Positions 17,191-22,859 of a stretch of 44,143 nucleotides of DNA are shown one piece after another. Source of the stretch: JAKFWI01 sp035549875. Lineage in GTDB: Bacteria > Pseudomonadota > Alphaproteobacteria > Caulobacterales > Aquidulcibacteraceae. Under the pieces are notes generated by a model. The model saw only the letters and a program-made list of their open reading frames with translations. It did not search any database and had not been told where the DNA came from. The stretch is from the NCBI GenBank assembly GCA_035549875.1, contig DASZPV010000129.1:1-44143 (forward strand). Direction: 5' to 3'. Each line of letters starts with the position of its first letter. Positions within the stretch are counted from its first letter, which is position 1. The position numbers and the translations under genes were made by a program.

Positions 17191-17480
17191 CGGCGGCGAC
17201 CGCCGGCGAGCAGCAGCCCGAGAACCAAGCCGGCGCCAACCGCCGCGGCCGTAACCGCGATCGGCCGCTCACGGGCCTGTTCCTTCAGGTACATATGGGC
17301 CTGATCGACGCGCTCGGCTGTGGTGTCGATCGCATCGTTGATCTTCGCCTTGGATTCCTCGACGCCCTTCTTCAGGGCGTCCTGCGTGGCGTGCAGGCCA
17401 TTGGCCGCCTTTTGACGAAGCTTCTCGGCTTCGGCCTTGGCCTGATCCATCGGCGAGGAAGGTGAAATTGAATCGTTCAT
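17187..17480 (-). CDS. DUF883 / YqjD-ElaB-like membrane-anchored protein
   Basis: The 97-residue protein has an acidic/basic amphipathic coiled-coil region (about residues 12-68) followed by one C-terminal membrane helix (72-92, AVTAAAVGAGLVLGLLLAGG) and an Arg-Arg-Arg tail. This is the tail-anchored architecture of YqjD/ElaB/DUF883 proteins, some of which bind ribosomes at the membrane in stationary phase. A strong AAGGAGAG precedes the ATG at 17480. It is adjacent to phyR in the same direction and has a near-consensus EcfG promoter of its own, so stress induction is likely. Ribosome binding is known only for enteric homologues. Confidence 0.8.
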   Translation of the reverse strand: MNDSISPSSPMDQAKAEAEKLRQKAANGLHATQDALKKGVEESKAKINDAIDTTAERVDQAHMYLKEQARERPIAVTAAAVGAGLVLGLLLAGGRRR

Positions 17481-17520
17481 GGCTCTCTCCTTACATGCAT
17501 ACGATTAAGACCGCGTTCTC

Positions 17521-17546
17521 AACGCGTTTCTCCCGTCCGGCGATCC
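17521..17546 (-). promoter_or_regulatory. Candidate EcfG-type promoter for the DUF883 gene
   Basis: Read on the minus strand, GGATC (17546-17542) and CGTT (17524-17521) are 17 bases apart. One base of the -35 differs from GGAAC, and the spacing is within the known 16-17 range. The DUF883 start would be about 35 bases downstream of transcription start. The -10 overlaps a small CGCGTT/AACGCG palindrome (17512-17526). Confidence 0.4.
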
Positions 17547-17574
17547 ATCATATTCTGCGCAATTCCGCGCTTTT

Positions 17575-18369
17575 TCAGGCCGCCTGGCGCGCCCGATGGA
17601 AAAACAGCGCCTGCCCGATCGTAGCTTTTAAGGTTAACCGCTCGAAAGGCTTGGTCATAAGATAGGCCGGTTCGGGCCTTTCGCCAGTCAGCAGTCGTTC
17701 GGGAAAAGCGGTGACGAAAATCACCGGCGCATCGAACATGCCCAGGACATCTCGCACCGCGTCGATGCCTGAGGAATCGTCGGCTAGCTGAATGTCGGCC
17801 AGTACAAGTCCCGGTTTGCACGCGCGCGCGGCGGCCACCGCCTCGTCGCGCGTGCGCGCGATTGCGGTGACGCGATGGCCGAGTTCCTCGGCCAGCTCCT
17901 TGATATCCATGGCGATGATCGCTTCGTCCTCGATCACCAGCACGTCGGTTTTGAGTTCGCGCTCGATCTCCAATTGCGCGTCGGCGGCCAGTTTCTGGGC
18001 ATCGTCCGTCGAAACACCGAGGATCAAGCCGACGTCGGAAAACGCGAACCCTTCGACCGCCGAGAGCAGCAGCGCTTGGCGCGTGAGCACGCTCAGCCCC
18101 TTCAGGCGCTCCTCAGGCGAAGCGGCCAGGGCCAGGGCGCCGTCCTGCTTAGGATCGTATTTCGCGCCGGGCCCGGCCCAAATCTTGTGGAACACCTTAT
18201 AAAGCGCAACCCGAATGGGAACATTCTCGTCGATCGAGAGCTGTCCTGAGACCAGCGCCTCAAGCGTCGCCCGCACGAAGGCGTCGCCGCTCTGCGCCGA
18301 ACCGGTCAACGCCCGCGCATACCGGCGCAAATAGGGAAGATGGGGCCCAATCCGCTCTCTCATCGTCAT
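17575..18369 (-). CDS. phyR: PhyR: general stress response regulator with sigma-like domain
   Basis: From ATG 18369 (AGGAG just upstream) the protein has 264 residues, the normal PhyR length; the longer frame to 18645 crosses the divergent promoters. Residues 1-140 form the sigma-factor-like domain (a sigma2-like helix set and a sigma4-like part with LTRQALLLSAVEGFAFSDVGLILGVS). Residues 141-264 are a receiver domain with acidic residues in VIEDEA (147-149), phospho-acceptor Asp192 in ADIQLAD, Thr in FVTAF and Lys in TKPF, the arrangement of the FAT GUY receiver subgroup. When phosphorylated, PhyR binds the anti-sigma factor NepR through the sigma-like domain and releases EcfG. It is transcribed away from nepR-ecfG. 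Confidence 0.95.
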   Translation of the reverse strand: MTMRERIGPHLPYLRRYARALTGSAQSGDAFVRATLEALVSGQLSIDENVPIRVALYKVFHKIWAGPGAKYDPKQDGALALAASPEERLKGLSVLTRQALLLSAVEGFAFSDVGLILGVSTDDAQKLAADAQLEIERELKTDVLVIEDEAIIAMDIKELAEELGHRVTAIARTRDEAVAAARACKPGLVLADIQLADDSSGIDAVRDVLGMFDAPVIFVTAFPERLLTGERPEPAYLMTKPFERLTLKATIGQALFFHRARQAA

Positions 18370-18424
18370 GAAACACTCCTGGCTGCAGCACATGGCGCCT
18401 TCCCGAGCGCCAACGCGAAGAGGC

Positions 18425-18449
18425 AACGCAGACGCCCCGCCTTTGTTCC
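18425..18449 (-). promoter_or_regulatory. EcfG-type promoter of phyR
   Basis: On the minus strand GGAAC (18449-18445) and CGTT (18428-18425) are 16 bases apart, an exact match to the alphaproteobacterial EcfG consensus. The phyR ATG at 18369 lies about 50 bases from the expected transcription start. This creates positive feedback of EcfG on its own activator. Confidence 0.85.
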
Positions 18450-18457
18450 CGAAGCCT

Positions 18458-18482
18458 GGAACTAAATACGCCCTCGCGCGTC
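18458..18482 (+). promoter_or_regulatory. EcfG-type promoter of nepR-ecfG
   Basis: GGAAC at 18458-18462 and CGTC at 18479-18482 are 16 bases apart. The -35 box lies only eight bases from the -35 box of the divergent phyR promoter, so the two are back to back and two holoenzymes probably compete for the site or alternate on it. Confidence 0.8.
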
Positions 18483-18519
18483 TTAAGCCGAGCGGGTAAA
18501 ATGGCCGGAGCGGAAACAA

Positions 18520-18735
18520 GTGCACACGGTATCGACGATGGCGGATCAGCGGGACGAGGGGCCGCCGTTGGACGGGACCGGAGACCCAGAAGCGCTGGAG
18601 CGTCAGCGTGTTCTTGGCGCGCGGCTCAAGCAGATATTCGACCACGTCGTGGACGAGACGGTGCCGGACGATCTGCTCGATCTGCTCGATCAGCTTGATA
18701 AGGGGAGCGCCGGGCCTAAGCGGGAAACCCCATGA
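18520..18735 (+). CDS. nepR: NepR anti-sigma factor
   Basis: This small anti-sigma factor (71 residues from GTG 18520, or 65 from ATG 18538; I cannot decide, and neither has a strong ribosome-binding site) carries the conserved NepR core. LGARLKQIFDHVVDETVPDD is followed by LLDLLDQLDK, the two helices that wrap EcfG or phosphorylated PhyR. The tail after the core is short. The stop overlaps the ecfG start as ATGA, coupling production of the pair. In unstressed cells NepR sequesters EcfG. A shadow frame runs alongside but has no family features. Confidence 0.93.
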   Translation: MHTVSTMADQRDEGPPLDGTGDPEALERQRVLGARLKQIFDHVVDETVPDDLLDLLDQLDKGSAGPKRETP

Positions 18736-19340
18736 TGGCCCAGACCCTTCCCCCCGGCCGCCCCACGCCGGCGGAGGACAACGCGTTCAAAACCGAACTC
18801 GTCGGTCTTCTGCCGCAGGTGCGCGCGTTCTCGCGCTTCCTGTGCCAGGGTAATCGCGCCGCGGCGGACGATCTGGCCCAGGACGCGCTTGTCCGCGCTT
18901 GGGCGGCGCGCGGCTCGTTCCAGCCGGGCAGCCAGATGCGCGCGTGGCTGTTCGTTATTGTCCGCAATGCGTTCTATTCGGATCGCCGCAAGGCGTGGCG
19001 CTCGGTCGGCCTCGACCAGGAGACCGCCGAGCGAACGCTTCGCCAGGAAAGCGCCCAGGGCGACACGCTCGACCTTGACGATGTGCGCCGCGCGCTCAAT
19101 CAATTGCCGATCGATCAGCGCGAAGCTCTGATCCTCGTCACCGCCGGCGGGCTTTCCTACGACGAAGCAGCCGCGGTCTGCGAATGCGCGGTCGGCACGA
19201 TCAAAAGCCGCGTCAACCGCGCGCGCAAGGCGCTCCTGGAAATCGTCGAAACCGGCAAGACATCGGCGCCCGACCAGGCCGCCGACACCGCGCTGGACTC
19301 ATTGATCGAGGACGCCAAGCGCCTTGCAGCGGGAAATTGA
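18732..19340 (+). CDS. ecfG: EcfG-type ECF sigma factor of the general stress response
   Basis: The 202-residue protein has sigma region 2 (about residues 22-90, with DDLAQDALVRAWAARGSF and the RAWLFVIVRNAFYSDRRK -10 recognition helix) and region 4 (about 115-165, with LPIDQREALILVTAGGLSYDEAA and a VGTIKSRVNRAR recognition helix). This is the ECF15/EcfG pattern, and the gene directly follows nepR. It directs RNA polymerase to GGAAC-N16/17-CGTT promoters. Translation begins at ATG 18732 or the adjacent ATG 18735. The end of the gene overlaps the sensor kinase frame by 17 bases, so kinase, sigma and anti-sigma are probably one transcript. Confidence 0.94.
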   Translation: MMAQTLPPGRPTPAEDNAFKTELVGLLPQVRAFSRFLCQGNRAAADDLAQDALVRAWAARGSFQPGSQMRAWLFVIVRNAFYSDRRKAWRSVGLDQETAERTLRQESAQGDTLDLDDVRRALNQLPIDQREALILVTAGGLSYDEAAAVCECAVGTIKSRVNRARKALLEIVETGKTSAPDQAADTALDSLIEDAKRLAAGN

Positions 19341-20991
19341 AAGGCTCAGGGGGCGCTTTCACAACGCACTGAGCATAAGGGCGTTGCTGTTTGCCGCTAT
19401 CCTGATTGCCGGCGCGCCGGGCGTGATCTTCGGCGCGCTGCAAGCCGCGCATAGCTACAAATCTGCCAGCCAAACCGAACAGGTCGTGCGCAGCGACGAT
19501 GCGATCCGCGCCTCCGTGCGATTTGACGCAACGCTTCGCGCCGCGCGCGACCGGGTCGCGGCGTTTGCCGTCAGCACGGTCATCATCAAGGCCGGCCGTC
19601 CGTGCAACCAACAGCTTGTATCCGTGGTCGCAACCCAATCTCTGTACAGTTTTATGGGCCGCGCCGATGCAGATGGAAAGATCACCTGCTCGTCGAACAA
19701 GCGCGCGCTTTCCTCCTCCGTCGGGGACCGGAGATGGTTTTCCACGCTCAAGGCCGGCGCCGAGGAAACTTCGATAATCGCCATCAGCCCCAGCGGCGCG
19801 CCGAACATCATCGTTGCGCGCGCCATTAAGAAAGGCGGCGTCTTCGACGGCGCCGCAATGGTTACAATCCCGAGCGCCTGGTTTGCGAAGACGCTGGCCG
19901 AAGACATGGGAAGCTCGCCCGGCGCCGTGGCGATCTTCGATCGGCAATCCAGCCTCGTCGCCGCGGCCGCGCATGCGATCTCCGTTCACGACGCTGTTGC
20001 GAGAGCAAAAACCGCGCTTGAATCCAGCGACGGCGTGAACGATGGCGGCGGCCTGCTGGCGCGCGTCGTGGATACAGGCGTTGCCGATTACCGCTTTGTT
20101 TCCGTCGCGCCACAGGCGCGCCAGGCGGAAATCACCCTGCGCGCGGGGTTGATCGTGCTTTCGCCGGTGCTGGTTTCGGCGCTGTCGATCGTAGCGATCT
20201 GGCTGGCGCTGGACCGCTGGCTGTTGCGCTGGTTCTTCCGGCTGCGTGACGCGGCGGACGAATTCGCGCTCGGCCGCTACGCGCCCCCGCCCATGAGCGG
20301 AGCGCCAAGGGAAATCGCTTCACTGGCCGACGCTTTCGAGGCGGCGGTCGTCCAATCGCGCACACGGGAAGCCGATCTGAAGAGCGCGCTCAAATCCAAT
20401 ATGAGCCTCACGCGTGAACTGCACCATCGCGTGAAGAACAATCTGCAGGTCATCTCCAGTTTGATCAGCCGCCAGCAACGGCGCATGGAAGAACCCGTCG
20501 TGCGCAACGCGCTGGGCGAAGCGCGTGCGCGGATGGCGCCCGTGGCCCTCGCCTACCGGTTCATCAATCCTCCGGAAGATCTCATTGCCATCGATATGGA
20601 AGCCTATCTGAGCGAGTTGACGCGCCAATTGCACGTCGCGCTCAACGGCGAAGCGCGCGGCGTGAAGCTGACGGTCAAAGCCTATAACGACCCAATGGCC
20701 GTGGACGACGCCACAAATCTCGGACTGATCGTGTCCGAAGCGTTCGTCAGCGGGTATCGCCGCGCCGCCGGGATGAGCGGCGCCGCCGCCACGCTAACCA
20801 GCACGCGTACCGCCGATGGCGGTCATGCCATAACGATTGGCGTGCTTGGGGCGGCGGAACAGCCCGATCCGGAGTGCGGTCTCGACCGTGAGTTGGTGCA
20901 GGAACTCGCGCGACAACTGCACGCCGACGTGAAGTTCGAGCCTTCGGGACTTATTGTGTTGTCCTTGCCGCCGACCGCAACAGGCCACTGA
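19324..20991 (+). CDS. PhyK-like membrane sensor kinase (HisKA_2) with degenerate ATPase domain
   Basis: The 555-residue protein begins with TTG 19324 inside the end of ecfG; no better start is seen. Two membrane helices (about residues 18-40 and 274-297) enclose a periplasmic region resembling a Cache sensor (RADADGKI, DRRWFSTLKAG, PNIIVARAIKK). A HAMP-like stretch and coil lead to the dimerisation box ELHHRVKNNLQVISSLISRQ with phospho-acceptor His368. The ATP-binding half is abnormal: where HisKA_2 kinases read NEL-x2-NA-x-KH, this one reads SEAFVSGYRRAAG (471-483), so both N-box asparagines are gone, and no D-x-G-x-G box is evident (HAITIGVLGAAE instead). It probably feeds the PhyR branch, perhaps as a phosphotransfer or phosphatase partner rather than an active kinase. 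Confidence 0.8.
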   Translation: MQREIERLRGRFHNALSIRALLFAAILIAGAPGVIFGALQAAHSYKSASQTEQVVRSDDAIRASVRFDATLRAARDRVAAFAVSTVIIKAGRPCNQQLVSVVATQSLYSFMGRADADGKITCSSNKRALSSSVGDRRWFSTLKAGAEETSIIAISPSGAPNIIVARAIKKGGVFDGAAMVTIPSAWFAKTLAEDMGSSPGAVAIFDRQSSLVAAAAHAISVHDAVARAKTALESSDGVNDGGGLLARVVDTGVADYRFVSVAPQARQAEITLRAGLIVLSPVLVSALSIVAIWLALDRWLLRWFFRLRDAADEFALGRYAPPPMSGAPREIASLADAFEAAVVQSRTREADLKSALKSNMSLTRELHHRVKNNLQVISSLISRQQRRMEEPVVRNALGEARARMAPVALAYRFINPPEDLIAIDMEAYLSELTRQLHVALNGEARGVKLTVKAYNDPMAVDDATNLGLIVSEAFVSGYRRAAGMSGAAATLTSTRTADGGHAITIGVLGAAEQPDPECGLDRELVQELARQLHADVKFEPSGLIVLSLPPTATGH

Positions 20992-22357
20992 TCGCCGCGA
21001 TCAATTCCTGATCGGTGAACGGCTTGGCCAGAAAGGGCGTCGTCACCGCCCCGCCCGTGGTTCCGGCCGCAACCGTCAAAATCGGTATGCCGCGCGATTT
21101 CAGCCGTTCGGCGATCGGCCCGCTGCTGCGGCCGGCCAGATCGAGATCGAGAATGGCCGCATCGATCCCGTTTTCAGCGTGCGCCAGGCCCTCCTCGACC
21201 GTCGAGGCCGGCCCGACGACGCGCACGCCCGCCGCCTCAAGCGTGCTGGCTATTTCGAGCGCGATAATGCGCGAATCCTCCACCACCAGCACGCGCTTGC
21301 CGGAGATGTCGCCCGGCCTGGGCCGTGCGGCCGCCTCACTCATCTGCGCGCCCTGCACGCGGCCAAGCGGCGCAACTATGACCACGCGCAGCCCTTCCGG
21401 AGCATAGTCGAGCGTAAGCTCCCCGCCGAGATCGCCTTCGGCGATGTTGCGGATCAGCAGCAAGCCGAAGCCGGATTCCTTGGGCGTCTGCGCCGGCGCG
21501 CCGCCGTGCTCCGTCCAGCGCCAGATCAGCCGGCCGTTCTCGATCGTCCATTCGACCGCGACATGACCTTCTGGCGCCGCGAGCGCGCCGTACTTGGCGG
21601 CGTTGGTGACCAATTCATACGCGACCAGCGCAAAGCCAAGCGCCGCCTTCGGCGCCACCGGCAGGTCTGCGCCCTTCATCCGGAAGCGCTCAGACCCATA
21701 CATCTCCACCTGCTCCTGCAAGGCCTCGGCCAGGCCAAAGCCCGACCATTGCGAGCGGCTGAGCAGCGCAACCGCCTTGGCCATCGCCGCGATCCGCCCC
21801 TCCAGATTGCGCGCAAGCTCTTCCTTGCTGCCGACGCGCCGCGCCGTTTGCGAAACCAGCGCGCCGACCACAGCGAGAATATTCTTCACGCGATGATTAA
21901 GCTCGCCAGTCAGCAATTCCTGACGCGCCTGGGTTTCGGCGAGTTGCGTCACGTCGAGCGCTGAGGCGACAAGATTGCAAATCTCGCCCTTTTCATCGCG
22001 GATCGGCGCGATCTGCAGATCGACCGTTACAAAGCTTTCAGGCCCTGACCGCAGGCGCTCACGGTAGCGCGTCGTTTCACCGACGGCCGCGCGGGCGATT
22101 GCGTCCTGCACGCGAGCTTGCGTTTCATCAGACCACGCAACCCAATAGGTTTCATCGAACCGGCGTCCGATTACATCGGCGGGCGAAAGCTGGGCGAGGG
22201 TTAACGCCGGCGCGTTGGCCTCGCGCAATACGCCATCGACCTCGAGCACGCCAACAAATGCGGCAATTGCATCGAGCACGTTGCGCAAATATGCGTCCCC
22301 GCTTCGTTGCTGAAATGCAATCTCGGTTTTACTGCCCAATGGTATATCGGCGTTCAT
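20951..22357 (-). CDS. PAS-HWE histidine kinase with C-terminal receiver (hybrid)
   Basis: From ATG 22357 (GGAG upstream) the soluble protein has 468 residues. Its order is a PAS domain (about 20-138), an HWE-family dimerisation box with His155 in ELNHRVKNILAVVGALV, an ATPase domain with an intact N-box (YELVTNAAKYGA, Asn252), the family Trp-x-Glu at 281-283 (WTEHGG) and a GFGL glycine box, and a receiver domain (355-462) with Asp404 in ILDLDLAG and Lys445 in AKPF. HWE kinases are common regulators of PhyR. This intact kinase, next to the degenerate one, may supply the phosphate. Its 3' end overlaps the PhyK-like gene by 41 bases in convergent orientation. A longer frame to 22438 is rejected because it overlaps a candidate promoter. 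Confidence 0.85.
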   Translation of the reverse strand: MNADIPLGSKTEIAFQQRSGDAYLRNVLDAIAAFVGVLEVDGVLREANAPALTLAQLSPADVIGRRFDETYWVAWSDETQARVQDAIARAAVGETTRYRERLRSGPESFVTVDLQIAPIRDEKGEICNLVASALDVTQLAETQARQELLTGELNHRVKNILAVVGALVSQTARRVGSKEELARNLEGRIAAMAKAVALLSRSQWSGFGLAEALQEQVEMYGSERFRMKGADLPVAPKAALGFALVAYELVTNAAKYGALAAPEGHVAVEWTIENGRLIWRWTEHGGAPAQTPKESGFGLLLIRNIAEGDLGGELTLDYAPEGLRVVIVAPLGRVQGAQMSEAAARPRPGDISGKRVLVVEDSRIIALEIASTLEAAGVRVVGPASTVEEGLAHAENGIDAAILDLDLAGRSSGPIAERLKSRGIPILTVAAGTTGGAVTTPFLAKPFTDQELIAAISGLLRSAARTTQ

Positions 22358-22404
22358 CAAACGAGGCTCCAGTACCGCTTTACCGCCGCAGATTTGCATA
22401 TAGA

Positions 22405-22429
22405 AACGTTGGAGACGCCGACTTGTTAC
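22405..22429 (-). promoter_or_regulatory. Candidate EcfG-type promoter for the HWE hybrid kinase
   Basis: On the minus strand GTAAC (22429-22425) and CGTT (22408-22405) are 16 bases apart. One base of the -35 box departs from GGAAC. The kinase ATG at 22357 would be about 40 bases from the transcription start. Confidence 0.4.
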
Positions 22430-22589
22430 CTCGGTCACTCGCCGGACTTTCGTGTTTTCGCTTCGCTGACGCCGGCCGCCGCAATCGCGAAAATCCTGTT
22501 TTTCATTTCCGTCAGTTTTTTTGGAAGAATTCGGGAACCGCTCTCACGCGCGTGAATTGATAGCTTAGTCTCTTGGCTAAAAGGCCGAT

Positions 22590-22682
22590 GGGATGAGGCC
22601 CGGAGGCGGTCGATCCCCCCACCGCCTGCGACGCTTTCGGGCTTTATTGAGCCGGACCGGCAACGGTCCGGCTCTTAATTTT
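22590..22682 (+). ncRNA. Candidate C-rich-loop small RNA 1
   Basis: This intergenic unit on the plus strand lies between two minus-strand genes. A perfect 7-bp hairpin (AGGCGGT 22604-22610, ACCGCCT 22621-22627) presents the loop CGATCCCCCC, and a 10-bp terminator hairpin follows. Bases 22601-22676 are clearly related to 22771-22851, with shared CGGAGGC, CCCCC, ACCGCCTGCG and terminator stem. The 5' end is a guess: TTGATA at 22557 with TAAAAG at 22578 could be a housekeeping promoter. A GGAAC at 22534 has no good EcfG -10 (AATT after 16 bases). C-rich exposed loops are known from stress sRNAs such as Caulobacter GsrN, where they pair with G-rich ribosome-binding sites. No open reading frame is present. 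Confidence 0.6.
22649..22682 (+). terminator. Intrinsic terminator of small RNA 1
   Basis: GAGCCGGACC at 22649-22658 and its exact complement at 22665-22674 form a 10-bp stem with a six-base loop, followed by TTAATTTT. It can only serve a plus-strand transcript, and both flanking genes run the other way. Confidence 0.8.
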
Positions 22683-22731
22683 GTGCTGGTTGTGCTGGCG
22701 CGATATTTTCGGCGAAAAGTTTTCCGCTGGC

Positions 22732-22756
22732 GGAACCGGGGGCGGGCTCGCGCATT
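22732..22756 (+). promoter_or_regulatory. Candidate EcfG-type promoter of small RNA 2
   Basis: GGAAC at 22732-22736 is an exact -35 match, and CATT at 22753-22756 lies 16 bases further, one base from CGTT. Transcription would start near 22763, eleven bases before the first hairpin of the RNA. Confidence 0.5.
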
Positions 22757-22762
22757 TCTGCT

Positions 22763-22856
22763 GCAAGACTCGGAGGCTGCCGACCCCCACCGCCTGCGTT
22801 GCTTCCAGGTCTTGATCTGGGCCGGACGGCGAAAGTGGTCCGGCCCAGACTGTTTT
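22763..22856 (+). ncRNA. Candidate C-rich-loop small RNA 2
   Basis: This is the second unit of the tandem pair, about 94 bases. AGGC (22774-22777) and GCCT (22792-22795) close a hairpin whose loop contains GACCCCCACC, the counterpart of the C-run in unit 1. A 12-bp terminator hairpin follows. The two units share sequence in the C-loop hairpin and the terminator and differ in the linker, as expected of duplicated small RNAs that have diverged. The unit ends three bases before the tamB stop codon, which is on the opposite strand, so it is not part of tamB mRNA. An EcfG-like promoter precedes it. An alternative is that both are repeated extragenic elements without a transcript. Confidence 0.6.
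22816..22856 (+). terminator. Intrinsic terminator of small RNA 2
   Basis: The stem TCTGGGCCGGAC (22816-22827) pairs exactly with 22838-22849 across a ten-base loop, followed by CTGTTTT. The minus-strand side has no T-run, so it is poorly suited to ending tamB, although the hairpin could protect that mRNA's 3' end. Confidence 0.75.
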
Positions 22857-22859
22857 CAC

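Noticed and set aside
18370..18645. N-terminal extension of phyR on the minus strand
   Set aside because: It crosses the divergent EcfG promoters and is not related to the family. The ATG at 18369 has AGGAG and gives the normal PhyR length.
22534..22558. GGAAC followed after 16 bases by AATT, as an EcfG promoter of small RNA 1
   Set aside because: Only the -35 box matches; AATT is too far from CGTT. A housekeeping-type TTGATA/TAAAAG pair is at least as likely.
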